Source: Sphingomonas sp. BK235 (GTDB lineage Bacteria > Pseudomonadota > Alphaproteobacteria > Sphingomonadales > Sphingomonadaceae). Taken from it: 64,000 nucleotides of DNA. The translations under genes were made by a program, and so were the position numbers. The stretch covers positions 186,001 to 250,000 of the forward strand of contig NZ_SLXN01000004.1 in NCBI RefSeq assembly GCF_004345855.1, given 5' to 3'. The notes beneath the pieces are model-generated. The model had not been told where the DNA came from. It made no database searches and saw nothing but the letters and a program-made list of their open reading frames with translations. Below are positions 18,771 through 27,791 of this stretch, in pieces. The first letter of the stretch is position 1. The number at the start of each line of letters is the position of its first letter.

Positions 18771-20480
18771 TCACGGCGTGATCGGCGGTGCGGCCATCTC
18801 GGCCTTGATCTCGGCGATCAGATCCTTGCGGCTCAGCTTGCCGATCATCGTCTTGGGCAGCGCGGCGCGCACCACCACCTGGTCGACGCGCTCGTGCTTG
18901 CCCAGTTGCGGGTTGAGCCACTCGCGCAGCGCCGCGGCGTCGATCGCGCCCGCCTCCTCGGTCAGCGTCACATAAGCGCGCGGCACCTCGCCGCGATAGG
19001 TGTCCGCCATGCCGATCACCAACGCCTCGCGTACCGCCGGGTGGTGGTACAGGATCGCCTCGATCTGGCTCGGGAAGACCTTGAACCCGCCGACCGCGAT
19101 CATGTCCTTGAGCCGGTCGACGATGGCGATGAAACCGTCGGCGTCGATCGTCCCGACGTCGCCGGTGCGCAGCCAGCGCTGCCCCGCGGCATCGACCGCG
19201 AAGGTGGTGGCGTCGGCGTCGGGCCGGTTCCAATAGCCCGCCATCACCTGCGGCCCCAGCGCGACGATCTCGCCCGGCTCGCCCGGCGGCGCGTCGCGCG
19301 TGGCGTCCTCCTTGTCGACCAGCCGGATCCGCGTCGCGGGCAGCGGCTGACCGATCGTGCCGGTCTTCTGCGGCGGGTCATAGGGGTTGGTGGTGAGCAC
19401 GCCGCTGCTCTCCGACAGGCCATAGCCCTCGATCAGCAGCGAGCCCGTCACCGCTTCCCACCGCGCCTTGAGCTCGGCGTTGAGCGGTGCCCCGCCCGAG
19501 ATGCAGACGCGCAGGCTCGACAGGTCGGTCTTGGCCAGCGCGGGATGGTCGAGCAGCGCCTGGTACATGGTCGGCACGCCCGGCAGCGACGACGGCCGCG
19601 TTCGCGCGATCGCGGCCAGCGCCTGCGCCGCGTCGAAGCGCGGCAGCAGCACCATCTCGCCCCCGGTCACGATCGTGCGGTTCATCACGCAGGTATTGGC
19701 GAACACGTGGAACAGCGGCAGCACGCCGAGGATCCGGTCGGTCTGGTCGGGGTGCGGGTCGAGGCACGCCACCTGCCGCGCGTTGGCGGCGACATTGGCG
19801 TGGGTGAGCATCGCGCCCTTGGGCACGCCGGTGGTGCCGCCGGTATATTGGATCAGCGCGACGTCGCGCGCCGGGTCGATCGCGGCGGGGGGCAACGCGC
19901 CGTCGTTGGCGATCAGCTGCGAGAAGGCGAGCACGCGCGGATCGTCGGGGCGCGCCGCCACCTCGCGCCGCTTGAGCAGGCGATAGGCGACCGACTTGGC
20001 CGGCGGCAGCACCCCCGCGACCGATCCCACCACCAGCCGCTCGAGCCCGCTCTTGTCGAGCACCGCGAGCGCGGTGGGCAGCAGCGCGGTGGCGGAGAGC
20101 GTGAACAGCAGCCGCGTGCCCGAATCCTCGACCTGGTGGCAGAGTTCGTCGACGGTGTAGAGCGGCGAGAAATTGACCACGGTGGCGCCGAGCCGCAGCG
20201 CCCCGTGATAGGCGGCGAGATAATGCGGCGTGTTGGGCAGGAACAAGCCGATCCGGTCGCCCTTGCCACAGCCCAGCGCCGCCAGCCCGGTGGCGACGCG
20301 GCGCGCCCCGTCGGCCAGCTCGTCATAGCTATAGTGCCGGCCGAGGAAATCGATCGCGCGGCGCGCGCCGTGGCGCCGTACCGATTCATCGAAGACCGCG
20401 ATCATCGAGCGCGGGTCGAAGTCGGTGTCCCAGGGCACCGGGTGGCGATAGGCGTCGCGCCAGTCGTGCTCGTCCGTCAT
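18771..20480 (-). CDS. fadD: Long-chain-fatty-acid--CoA ligase
   Basis: A 569-residue ANL enzyme with a different lineage from its convergent neighbour. The P-loop reads YTGGTTGVPKGAML (near residue 219), with LPLFHVFANTCVMN, EGYGLSESSGVLTTNPYD, RWLRTGDVGTID and VDRLKDMIAVGGFKVFPSQIE; the C-terminal lysine is in PKTMIGKLSRKDL. The motifs are those of FadD, which activates exogenous long-chain fatty acids for beta-oxidation at the inner membrane. ATG 20480 (MTDEHDW) is taken over the 20516 start because the conserved WxDxYP-like N-terminus begins here. Confidence 0.9.
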   Translation of the reverse strand: MTDEHDWRDAYRHPVPWDTDFDPRSMIAVFDESVRRHGARRAIDFLGRHYSYDELADGARRVATGLAALGCGKGDRIGLFLPNTPHYLAAYHGALRLGATVVNFSPLYTVDELCHQVEDSGTRLLFTLSATALLPTALAVLDKSGLERLVVGSVAGVLPPAKSVAYRLLKRREVAARPDDPRVLAFSQLIANDGALPPAAIDPARDVALIQYTGGTTGVPKGAMLTHANVAANARQVACLDPHPDQTDRILGVLPLFHVFANTCVMNRTIVTGGEMVLLPRFDAAQALAAIARTRPSSLPGVPTMYQALLDHPALAKTDLSSLRVCISGGAPLNAELKARWEAVTGSLLIEGYGLSESSGVLTTNPYDPPQKTGTIGQPLPATRIRLVDKEDATRDAPPGEPGEIVALGPQVMAGYWNRPDADATTFAVDAAGQRWLRTGDVGTIDADGFIAIVDRLKDMIAVGGFKVFPSQIEAILYHHPAVREALVIGMADTYRGEVPRAYVTLTEEAGAIDAAALREWLNPQLGKHERVDQVVVRAALPKTMIGKLSRKDLIAEIKAEMAAPPITP

Positions 20481-20520
20481 TGACACCGCTGTAAGCAACC
20501 GCGGCGCGAGCGACAAGCGG

Positions 20521-20736
20521 TCAGCGTAGCAGAAGCCCGCCCAGCGCGGTCACCGCGGCGACGACGGGGCGCAGCGCGGGCGCCGCGACCGCACTGACCT
20601 GCGGCACATGCATACCGTCGGCGCTGATCGTCAGCGTGCCGAACATGGGGGTCTCACGCTGCGCCATCGCGAGCAGCAGCAGCGCGAGCCCGCCGATCAC
20701 GGCGCGGCGGCGGCGAAGGTCGGGCGGCTGGGGCAT
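20521..20736 (-). CDS. Small single-span membrane or exported protein of unknown function
   Basis: A 71-residue protein. A basic N-terminus (DLRRRR) precedes a hydrophobic helix (VIGGLALLLLAMA), then a short polar middle and a second hydrophobic stretch at the C-terminus. A GGAGACCTGCG ribosome-binding site lies at correct spacing before ATG 20736, which is the main support for translation. No family is recognised. It lies between fadD and the chemoreceptor genes on the same strand. Confidence 0.5.
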   Translation of the reverse strand: MPQPPDLRRRRAVIGGLALLLLAMAQRETPMFGTLTISADGMHVPQVSAVAAPALRPVVAAVTALGGLLLR

Positions 20737-20807
20737 CGCAGGTCTCCGTGAGCGAGCCCGCATGATACCGCGTCGCGCGCCGCGACGGAAGCCATGCGGC
20801 GCAGCGC

Positions 20808-22157
20808 TCAGGCGACGCTGGCGGAGAAGCTCTCGGCCGAGACGCGCAGCGTGTCGAAGCGGTCGCCGATCTGCTCGAAGGCGTGGCCGAGCGACTCGAT
20901 CTCGCCGGTGACCTCGTTGGTGTCCTCGCGGATCGCCGCGATCGTGTGCGACATCGAGTCGGCGGCCAGCGCGGTTTCGTCCACCGCGGCGGTGATCGCG
21001 GTGACGGTCTGCGCCTGCAACTGCATCGCCGCGGTGACCTGCACCGCCGAGCGCTGCACCTGCGCCACCGTGTGCTTGATCGAGGCCGAGGTGTCGACCG
21101 TGACGCGCGTGGCGGCCTGGATCGCGGCGATCTTGGCGGCGATATCGTCGGTGGCGCGCGCGGTCTGGCTGGCGAGGCTCTTCACCTCCTGCGCCACCAC
21201 CGCGAAGCCGCGTCCGGCATCGCCCGCGCGCGCCGCCTCGATCGTGGCGTTGAGCGCGAGCAGGTTGGTCTGCCCCGCGATGTCGCGGATCAGGCCGAGG
21301 ATCGACTCGATCGACTGGGCATGGTCGCTCAGCGCCGCGCTGGCGCTCACCGCGTCCTCGGCCTGGCTGGTCGCCGCCTCCAGCGTGGTGGTGCAGGCGC
21401 GCATGTCGCTCTGCACCGCGTCGATCGCGCGGATCAGCCCGGCGGCGGTGGCGGCGGCGTCACGCATCGCCAGCGCCGACTGTTCCGCCGCGGTGGCGAC
21501 CTCGCTGGTCTTGTCGAGCATGCCGCGGGTCGATCCCGCCGCGGCGCGCGCCTTCTCGCGCACGACATGGCCGCGCGCCGCGATCGCGCCGATGCCGTCG
21601 CTGATGCTCGAGCGGAACGCCGCCGAGCGCTCGACGCGGTCGGCGCGGGTCGCCTCCACGGTCAGCTCGCCGAGCCGCGACGCCATCAGGTCCGATTCCA
21701 TCATCGCCAGCCGCAGCACCACGTTGCTCAGCCGCTCGAGCCGCGCCGCATCCCCCGCGCACCCCGCGCCGAGCAGCTCCAGCGTGTGCCCGTGCGCGCG
21801 CGTCAGCGAGGCGAGCAGCAGCGTCAGCGGGATGCCATTGGCCTGCGACACGTCGACCTGCCCGGTCACCATGGCGTGCCAGCGCTCGCTGAACGGTTCG
21901 TTGTAGCGCAGCCGCATGTAATGCGTCGCGCGCCCGATCTGGTCGGCGAGCCGCGGCGCGGGCAGCGCGCGCATCGCCGCGGGCAGCGTCGGCAGCGCGA
22001 GCAGATGGTCCCAGAAGGTGGTCGCCACCGCGCGCCAGCCGTCGGCCGCGTCGATCAGCGCGGCGATCTCGCGGCACGCCGGCAGGATGCTGCGGTCCCA
22101 GTCGAAATCGCCGACGCGTTCGACCAGGCCGCGCTCATCGTGGTGGACCATCCGCAT
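20808..22157 (-). CDS. Soluble methyl-accepting chemotaxis protein, copy 1
   Basis: A 449-residue cytoplasmic chemoreceptor without membrane segments or signal peptide. The C-terminal half is an MCP signalling domain whose hairpin tip reads [20 protein letters not shown], followed by [18 protein letters not shown]. The N-terminal ~170 residues are all-helical and resemble the layout of globin-coupled sensors, but no convincing haem-binding histidine motif is present. There is no C-terminal pentapeptide tether for CheR/CheB. It lies 29 bp downstream of a paralogue with a nearly identical signalling domain, so the two are probably co-transcribed. Confidence 0.88.
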   Translation of the reverse strand: MRMVHHDERGLVERVGDFDWDRSILPACREIAALIDAADGWRAVATTFWDHLLALPTLPAAMRALPAPRLADQIGRATHYMRLRYNEPFSERWHAMVTGQVDVSQANGIPLTLLLASLTRAHGHTLELLGAGCAGDAARLERLSNVVLRLAMMESDLMASRLGELTVEATRADRVERSAAFRSSISDGIGAIAARGHVVREKARAAAGSTRGMLDKTSEVATAAEQSALAMRDAAATAAGLIRAIDAVQSDMRACTTTLEAATSQAEDAVSASAALSDHAQSIESILGLIRDIAGQTNLLALNATIEAARAGDAGRGFAVVAQEVKSLASQTARATDDIAAKIAAIQAATRVTVDTSASIKHTVAQVQRSAVQVTAAMQLQAQTVTAITAAVDETALAADSMSHTIAAIREDTNEVTGEIESLGHAFEQIGDRFDTLRVSAESFSASVA

Positions 22158-22186
22158 CGACGCTCACTCGGATCGGGGAGAGGAGA

Positions 22187-23542
22187 TCAGGCCGCGACCT
22201 TGCTGGCGAACTCGCCGGCATGGCCGTCGAGCGCACCGAGCCGGCCGGCGAGCGAGTCGAAGCCGACGCCGAGCCGGTCGATCTCGGTCGCCACCGTCTC
22301 GGTATCCTCGCGGATCGCGGCGATCGTGTGCGACATCGAATCGGCCGCCAGCGCGGTCTCGTCCACCGCGGCGGTGATCGCGGTGACGGTCTGCGCCTGC
22401 GACTCCATCGCGTGGCGGATCCGCGTCGCCGAATCCTGCACCTCGGCGACGGTGGTGCGGATCGAGGCCGAGGTGTCGACGGTGACGCGCGTGGCGGCCT
22501 GGATCGCGGCGATCTTGGCGGCGATGTCGTCGGTGGCGCGCGCGGTCTGGCTGGCGAGGCTCTTCACCTCCTGCGCCACCACCGCGAAGCCGCGCCCGGC
22601 ATCGCCCGCGCGCGCCGCCTCGATCGTGGCGTTGAGCGCGAGCAGGTTGGTCTGCCCCGCGATGTCGCGGATCAGGCCGAGGATCGACTCGATCGACTTG
22701 GCATGGTCGCTCAGCGCGCCCGAGACGGTGACCGCGTCGCCCGCCTGGCCGGCGGCGCGAGTCGCGATGTCGGCGGCGACCTCGACCTCGGCGCGCGCGT
22801 CCTCGATCGCGCGGATCAGCCCGGCGGCGGTGGAGGCGGCGTCGCGCATCGCCACCGCCGACTGTTCCGCGGCGGCGGCGACCTCGCTGGTCTTGCCCAG
22901 CATCCCGCGCGCCGCCGACGAGGCGTGCGAGGCCTGCGAGCGCAGGCTGTCGCCCTCGCGCGTCGTATCCTCGACGCGCACCGCGATGCCGTCGCGGAAC
23001 TCGGCGGCGAGCCGGTCGCGCGCCACCTGGGCGCGATGCGCGCGATAGGAGGCGTACATCTCCACCGTGATCTCGCCCTCCAGCGCGGAGAGGCGCATCA
23101 GCGTGTCGAGCATCTCGGGCAGCCGCGCGTCGTCGCGCGCGACCGAGTTGAGCAGCACGTCGAGCGCGGCGCGGTCGCTCGCGCTGATCATCGACAGCAG
23201 CGCCATCGGCGTCACGTCGGCGGCATAGGCGCTGGCGACCGAGCGCTCGATCGATTCGAGCCAGGCGCGCTCGCGGGTGTGGAGGAAGCGGTCGCGCAGG
23301 AAGGTGCAGCCCAGCTCGACCATCCGCTCGCTCTCGTGCGCCGCCCACGAGCGGCGGTCGCCGAAGCAGCGCTGCCACTGCTCCCAATAGGCCTGGGAGA
23401 TGTCGCGGATGCGGGGCTCGAGCGCCGCCCAGACGTCGCGCGACGCCTGGGTCAGCCGGCCGTCGACGTCGAACACGCGGAAGCGGGCGTTGAGGTCGAA
23501 GGCGGCGGCGACCGATCCGATCGGCGGCAGGTCGTTGGACAA
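22187..23542 (-). CDS. Soluble methyl-accepting chemotaxis protein, copy 2
   Basis: A 451-residue paralogue of the following gene and first in the pair. The signalling tip and flanking helices ([20 protein letters not shown], then [19 protein letters not shown]) match copy 1 almost residue for residue. The N-terminal ~180 residues ([19 protein letters not shown]...) match copy 1 only weakly. They keep a helical, globin-coupled-sensor-like outline with [10 protein letters not shown] near residue 51. No membrane helix is visible, so it must sense a cytosolic or diffusible cue. ATG 23542 follows GGGAGCCGCTCC. Confidence 0.88.
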   Translation of the reverse strand: MSNDLPPIGSVAAAFDLNARFRVFDVDGRLTQASRDVWAALEPRIRDISQAYWEQWQRCFGDRRSWAAHESERMVELGCTFLRDRFLHTRERAWLESIERSVASAYAADVTPMALLSMISASDRAALDVLLNSVARDDARLPEMLDTLMRLSALEGEITVEMYASYRAHRAQVARDRLAAEFRDGIAVRVEDTTREGDSLRSQASHASSAARGMLGKTSEVAAAAEQSAVAMRDAASTAAGLIRAIEDARAEVEVAADIATRAAGQAGDAVTVSGALSDHAKSIESILGLIRDIAGQTNLLALNATIEAARAGDAGRGFAVVAQEVKSLASQTARATDDIAAKIAAIQAATRVTVDTSASIRTTVAEVQDSATRIRHAMESQAQTVTAITAAVDETALAADSMSHTIAAIREDTETVATEIDRLGVGFDSLAGRLGALDGHAGEFASKVAA

Positions 23543-23726
23543 AGGAGCGGCTCCCGATGAAGAGGGTGTCGCCGCCGGTGCTACAGCGCGCGGGTTAACA
23601 GTCAGTTAGGCAACGGCCGCGGAATCCCCCGGTGCGCGCCGGCACCAAGCTTGCATCACGCGACGCCTAGACGCATAGGCAGCGCCAAATCTGTCCGTCG
23701 TTTTCGTCACCCGAGGAACCCAGCGC

Positions 23727-24155
23727 TTGGCCTCCAAACCCGCCCGCCCGCGCAGCCCGCATGTGTTCAGCGGCCCGCTGCGCCTGCACTATCGCTGGTC
23801 GCCGGCGATGACCGCCTCGATCTTCCACCGTATCACCGGCGACGGGATGGCGACGGTGGGGACGCTGCTGCTGGTGTGGTGGCTCGCCGCGATCGCCGCC
23901 GGGCCGCAGGCCTATGCGGTGTTCCTCGACGTGTTCACCACGTCGAGCGGCGCGCTCAACCCGCTCGGCTGGATCGTCGGTGTCGGGCTGACCTGGTCGC
24001 TGTTCCAGCATATGATGAGCGGCATCCGCCACCTCATCCTCGACACCGGCGCGGCGTTCGAGCTGAAGATCAACCGCACGCTGGCGGTGCTCACCTTCGT
24101 GCTGTCGGTGCTGCTCACCGCGGGCTTCTGGTTTCTCCTCGTGGGGATCAAGTAA
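23727..24155 (+). CDS. sdhC: Succinate dehydrogenase cytochrome b556 subunit
   Basis: A 142-residue membrane anchor of complex II. The N-terminal pattern RPRSPHVFSGPLRLHYRW, then TASIFHRITGDG, is the SdhC quinone-site signature. The haem-ligand histidine is in FQHMMSGIRHLILDTG. Three membrane helices follow. The start is TTG 23727, with GAGGAA upstream; the internal ATG at the TASIFHR block would remove conserved residues. It is first in an sdhC-sdhD-sdhA operon, and its stop directly precedes the sdhD ATG. Confidence 0.93.
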   Translation: MASKPARPRSPHVFSGPLRLHYRWSPAMTASIFHRITGDGMATVGTLLLVWWLAAIAAGPQAYAVFLDVFTTSSGALNPLGWIVGVGLTWSLFQHMMSGIRHLILDTGAAFELKINRTLAVLTFVLSVLLTAGFWFLLVGIK

Positions 24156-24533
24156 ATGACGACCGAGATCGGCCGCGTCCGCGGGCTGGGCAGCGCGCAC
24201 GCCGGCGCGCACCACTGGTGGCACCAGAAGATCACCGCCGGCACCAATTTCCTGCTGCTGGTGTGGTTCCCGGCGTCGATCGCCATGCTGCCGTCCTATG
24301 ACCACACCACCGTGCGGCTGTGGCTCTCCTCGGCCTGGGCGGCGGTGCCGATGGCGCTGCTGATCGCCTCGGTCTTCTACCATTTCCGCCTCGGGCTGCA
24401 GGTGGTGATCGAGGATTATTCGCACAAAGAGAACCGCTTCGTGCTGACGATCCTGCTCAACCTGTTCACCGCCGCGACCGCCGGTGTCGCCATCTTCTCG
24501 ATCCTCAAGGTCGCCTTCGGAGCCGCCGCCTGA
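24156..24533 (+). CDS. sdhD: Succinate dehydrogenase membrane anchor subunit
   Basis: A 125-residue second anchor of complex II. It shows the family block [18 protein letters not shown] and three membrane spans. The second haem-ligand/quinone-site region is [18 protein letters not shown]. The ATG follows the sdhC stop without a gap, and its own TGA overlaps the sdhA ATG by one base (TGATG), so the operon is tightly coupled. Confidence 0.93.
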   Translation: MTTEIGRVRGLGSAHAGAHHWWHQKITAGTNFLLLVWFPASIAMLPSYDHTTVRLWLSSAWAAVPMALLIASVFYHFRLGLQVVIEDYSHKENRFVLTILLNLFTAATAGVAIFSILKVAFGAAA

Positions 24534-26335
24534 TGTCCGACGCGTATAAGATCATCGACCACACCTATGACGCGGTGGTCGTCGGCGCGGGCGGCTCGGG
24601 GCTGCGCGCGACCATGGGGATCGCCGAGAGCGGGCTGAAGACCGCCTGCATCACCAAGGTGTTCCCCACCCGCAGCCACACCGTCGCGGCGCAGGGCGGC
24701 ATCGCCGCCTCGCTCGGCAACAACTCGCCCGACCATTGGTCGTGGCACATGTTCGACACCGTCAAGGGCTCCGACTGGCTCGGCGACCAGGACGCGATCG
24801 AATATATGGTGCGCGAGGCGCCCGCCGCGGTCTACGAGCTGGAGCATGCCGGGGTACCGTTCAGCCGCAACGACAATGGCACGATCTACCAGCGCCCGTT
24901 CGGCGGCCACATGCAGAACATGGGCGAAGGCCCGCCGGTGCAGCGCACCTGCGCCGCGGCGGACCGCACCGGCCACGCCATGCTCCACGCGCTGTACCAG
25001 CAGAGCCTGAAGTATGACGCCGACTTCTACGTCGAATATTTCGCGCTCGACCTCATCATGGAGAACGGCGCCTGCCGCGGCGTGATCGCGCTGTGCATGG
25101 AGGACGGCTCGATCCACCGCTTCCGCGCGCACGCGGTGGTGCTCGCCACCGGCGGCGGCGGCCGCGTCTATCAGTCGGCCACCTCGGCGCACACCTGCAC
25201 CGGCGACGGCAACGGCATGGCGCTGCGCGCCGGCCTGCCGCTGCAGGACATGGAGTTCGTCCAGTTCCACCCGACCGGCATCTACGGCGCGGGCGTGCTG
25301 ATCACCGAGGGCGCGCGCGGCGAGGGCGGCTATCTCACCAACTCCGAGGGCGAGCGCTTCATGGAGCGCTACGCCCCCAGCGCCAAGGACCTCGCCAGCC
25401 GCGACGTGGTGGCGCGCTCGATGGCGATGGAGATGCGCGAGGGCCGCGGCGTCGGCAAGGAGAAGGATCATATCTTCCTCCACCTCGACCATATCGATCC
25501 CAAGGTGCTGCACGAGCGGCTGCCCGGCATCACCGAGACCGGCAAGATCTTCGCCGGCGTCGACCTGACGCGCCAGCCGCTGCCGGTGACGCCGACGGTC
25601 CATTACAACATGGGCGGCGTGCCGTGTAACTATCACGGCGAGGTCGTGCGGCTGCGCGACGGCGACCCCGATTCGGTCGTCCCCGGCCTGTTCGCGGTGG
25701 GCGAGGCGGCGTGCGTCTCGGTCCATGGTGCCAACCGGCTCGGCTCCAACTCGCTGATCGACCTCGTCGTGTTCGGCCGCGCCACCGGGCTGCGGCTGAA
25801 GGAGACGCTCAAGCCCAACACGCCGCACAACCCCTTGCCCAAGGGCTCGGAGGAGATGGCGCTGAGCCGGCTCGACCATTTCCGCCACGCCGCGGGCAGC
25901 ACCCCGACCGCGCAGCTGCGCGGCGAGATGCAGCGGACGATGCAGCGTCACTGCGCGGTGTTCCGCGACTCGGCGCTGCTGGCCGAGGGCGTCGAGAAGA
26001 TCGAGAAGGTCTACCAGGGCGTGCAGGACGTCGGCGTGACCGACCGCTCGCTGATCTGGAACACCGATCTGGTCGAGACGCTCGAGCTCGACAATCTGAT
26101 CGGCCAGGCGGTGGTGACGATGAAGAGCGCGGCCAACCGCAAGGAGAGCCGCGGCGCGCACATGCACGAGGACTTCCCCGAGCGCGACGACGCCAATTGG
26201 ATGAAGCACACGATCACGACGTTCGAGGGCTGGGGCGGCAAGGGCGGCGCCACCGCGATCGACTATCGCCCGGTGCACGACTACACGCTCACCGACGACG
26301 TCGACTATATCAAGCCCAAGAAGCGCGTGTACTGA
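24533..26335 (+). CDS. sdhA: Succinate dehydrogenase flavoprotein subunit
   Basis: A 600-residue catalytic subunit of complex II that oxidises succinate to fumarate. The FAD-binding loop is [15 protein letters not shown]. The covalent-flavin histidine is in [13 protein letters not shown]. The substrate-site blocks are [23 protein letters not shown] (in two parts), the Arg-containing [17 protein letters not shown] region, and [11 protein letters not shown]. Length and ends are normal. The gene that normally follows, sdhB, is not downstream: a REP-type palindrome and a convergent gene come next. Confidence 0.97.
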   Translation: MSDAYKIIDHTYDAVVVGAGGSGLRATMGIAESGLKTACITKVFPTRSHTVAAQGGIAASLGNNSPDHWSWHMFDTVKGSDWLGDQDAIEYMVREAPAAVYELEHAGVPFSRNDNGTIYQRPFGGHMQNMGEGPPVQRTCAAADRTGHAMLHALYQQSLKYDADFYVEYFALDLIMENGACRGVIALCMEDGSIHRFRAHAVVLATGGGGRVYQSATSAHTCTGDGNGMALRAGLPLQDMEFVQFHPTGIYGAGVLITEGARGEGGYLTNSEGERFMERYAPSAKDLASRDVVARSMAMEMREGRGVGKEKDHIFLHLDHIDPKVLHERLPGITETGKIFAGVDLTRQPLPVTPTVHYNMGGVPCNYHGEVVRLRDGDPDSVVPGLFAVGEAACVSVHGANRLGSNSLIDLVVFGRATGLRLKETLKPNTPHNPLPKGSEEMALSRLDHFRHAAGSTPTAQLRGEMQRTMQRHCAVFRDSALLAEGVEKIEKVYQGVQDVGVTDRSLIWNTDLVETLELDNLIGQAVVTMKSAANRKESRGAHMHEDFPERDDANWMKHTITTFEGWGGKGGATAIDYRPVHDYTLTDDVDYIKPKKRVY

Positions 26336-26345
26336 CGAAACTCTT

Positions 26346-26415
26346 CCGTCATCCCGGGCTCGACCCGGGATGACGGCGTTTTGGCAGTCTCGCGGAGGTC
26401 TCGCCTCCGCATGAG
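26346..26415. repeat. Palindrome plus GGTCTCGCCT tag after sdhA (possible bidirectional terminator)
   Basis: A perfect 13-bp stem, CCGTCATCCCGGG, with a 5-base loop occupies 26346-26376. Twenty bases on, the tag GGTCTCGCCT lies at 26397-26406; the same tag flanks the palindromes at 6765-6774. It lies between convergent sdhA and the PLP-enzyme gene, so it can serve as a terminator for both. Confidence 0.7.
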
Positions 26416-26470
26416 CCCGGCGCGGGCGTGGCCCCTCGTCGACCAGCCATCCCCGCGACCTCCGCCGCGC

Positions 26471-27712
26471 TCAGAAGAACGTCTCGATCACCTCCATTAC
26501 GCGATACGCGTCGTCGGTCACCAGCAGCCGCCGCCATTTGTCGAAGGTGAGGCACGGGTGCGAGATGTCGAAGGCGATCACGTCGCCCACCGCCACATCG
26601 TCGCCCGGCGTGATCGCCAGATAGGCGTGCTGGTCCATCAGCCCGGTCACCTCCCAGTGCGACGGCGCCACCCCCGGCGCCGCGTCGCGCCCGGCGCGGA
26701 ACAGCGTCGCGGGGCGCGGCAGCCCCGCGTCGAACGCGACGTCGCGCTTGCCCATCGCCACCACCGCGCGCGCGGGGTCCGGGATCGACTGCACCGCCGC
26801 CCAGATCCGCAGCGCGGGCTGCAACGGCGCGCCCAGGCCCGGGGCCACCGGGTTGCGGCGCAGGATCGCGTCCTGCGCCACCCGGTACAGGCCGTCGTCG
26901 TGGCTGATGTAGCAGCCCGGGCGCAGCACCACCTGCACCCTGCCGTCGCGCGCCAGCGCTTCGCTCTCCTCCGCCACCACGTCATACCAGGCGGAGCCCG
27001 CACCGGTCAGGATCGCGGGCGTGCGCCCCACCTGCCCCGCCGCGACCAGCCGCGCCACCGTCGCCACCGCGCGGCGGACGAAGCGCCGCACCTCCGCCGC
27101 GTCGGGCAGCACGCCCTCGTAGAATTCGACCCCCGCCAGCCGCAGCGCGTCGGGCCAGCGCGCCAGCGCGTCGAGCACCGCGGCCAGCCCGGCCTCGTCG
27201 CGCACGCCGCAGCGTAGCCCGGGCTGGTCGCGCTCGGGGGCGAGCTCGACCAGCACGTCGAGCGTCGCGCCGCGCGCGCGACACGCCGCGCCGAGCTGGT
27301 CCACCCCCGCCGCGCTGTCGACGAGGCACAGCAGGTCGAGGTCGGGGCGCGCCGCCATGTCGGCCACCTCGGCGAGATTGGCCGCCCCCACCACCTGGTT
27401 GGCGATCAGGATCCGCGCGACGCCGTGCGCCGCGGCGACACGCGCCTGCTGGCTGGTCGCGACCGTGATCCCCCAGGCGCCCGCGTCGAGCTGGCGGCGG
27501 AACAGCGCCGGGGCCATCGTCGTCTTGCCGTGCGGCGCCAGCGCCAACCCATAAGCGTCGATGAAGCCGCGCATCCAGGCGAGATTGTGCGCCATCCGCG
27601 ACTCGCTCAGCACCGCCGCGGGCAGCGGCACCGCCCCCGCGAGCAGGTCCGCGCCCACGCCGGCGCGATCGACCGCCACCCCCTTGTTGAGTTCCACCCC
27701 GGGCTGATCCAC
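26471..27712 (-). CDS. D-serine deaminase-like / D-threonine aldolase-like PLP enzyme
   Basis: A 413-residue alanine-racemase-fold enzyme of the DSD1 / low-specificity D-threonine aldolase family. The PLP-binding lysine is in APHGKTTMAPALFRRQL, with GAWGITVAT after it. The C-terminal metal/substrate region shows DQHAYLAI, then FDISHPCLTFDKW (His and Cys as zinc ligands in the family). Such enzymes deaminate D-serine or cleave D-3-hydroxyamino acids. The start is GTG 27712, preceded at good spacing by AAGGAGAG; the longer frame from 27808 lacks any such signal. It is divergent from D-aminoacylase. Confidence 0.85.
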   Translation of the reverse strand: MDQPGVELNKGVAVDRAGVGADLLAGAVPLPAAVLSESRMAHNLAWMRGFIDAYGLALAPHGKTTMAPALFRRQLDAGAWGITVATSQQARVAAAHGVARILIANQVVGAANLAEVADMAARPDLDLLCLVDSAAGVDQLGAACRARGATLDVLVELAPERDQPGLRCGVRDEAGLAAVLDALARWPDALRLAGVEFYEGVLPDAAEVRRFVRRAVATVARLVAAGQVGRTPAILTGAGSAWYDVVAEESEALARDGRVQVVLRPGCYISHDDGLYRVAQDAILRRNPVAPGLGAPLQPALRIWAAVQSIPDPARAVVAMGKRDVAFDAGLPRPATLFRAGRDAAPGVAPSHWEVTGLMDQHAYLAITPGDDVAVGDVIAFDISHPCLTFDKWRRLLVTDDAYRVMEVIETFF

Positions 27713-27733
27713 TGCGACTCTCCTTATTATAAA

Positions 27734-27745
27734 AATGTTTACATT
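27734..27745. promoter_or_regulatory. Palindromic operator candidate in the divergent D-amino-acid promoter
   Basis: AATGT-TT-ACATT is a perfect 5-bp inverted repeat with a 2-base centre. It lies in an unusually AT-rich 30-base stretch between the two divergent genes. Its size and TGT...ACA core resemble GntR/FadR-type sites. It is suited to control both transcripts; no regulator gene is adjacent. Confidence 0.45.
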
Positions 27746-27791
27746 AATGGACGCGCGGGTGACAACAGCGCTCGGCCGCGGGAAGGGAGCC

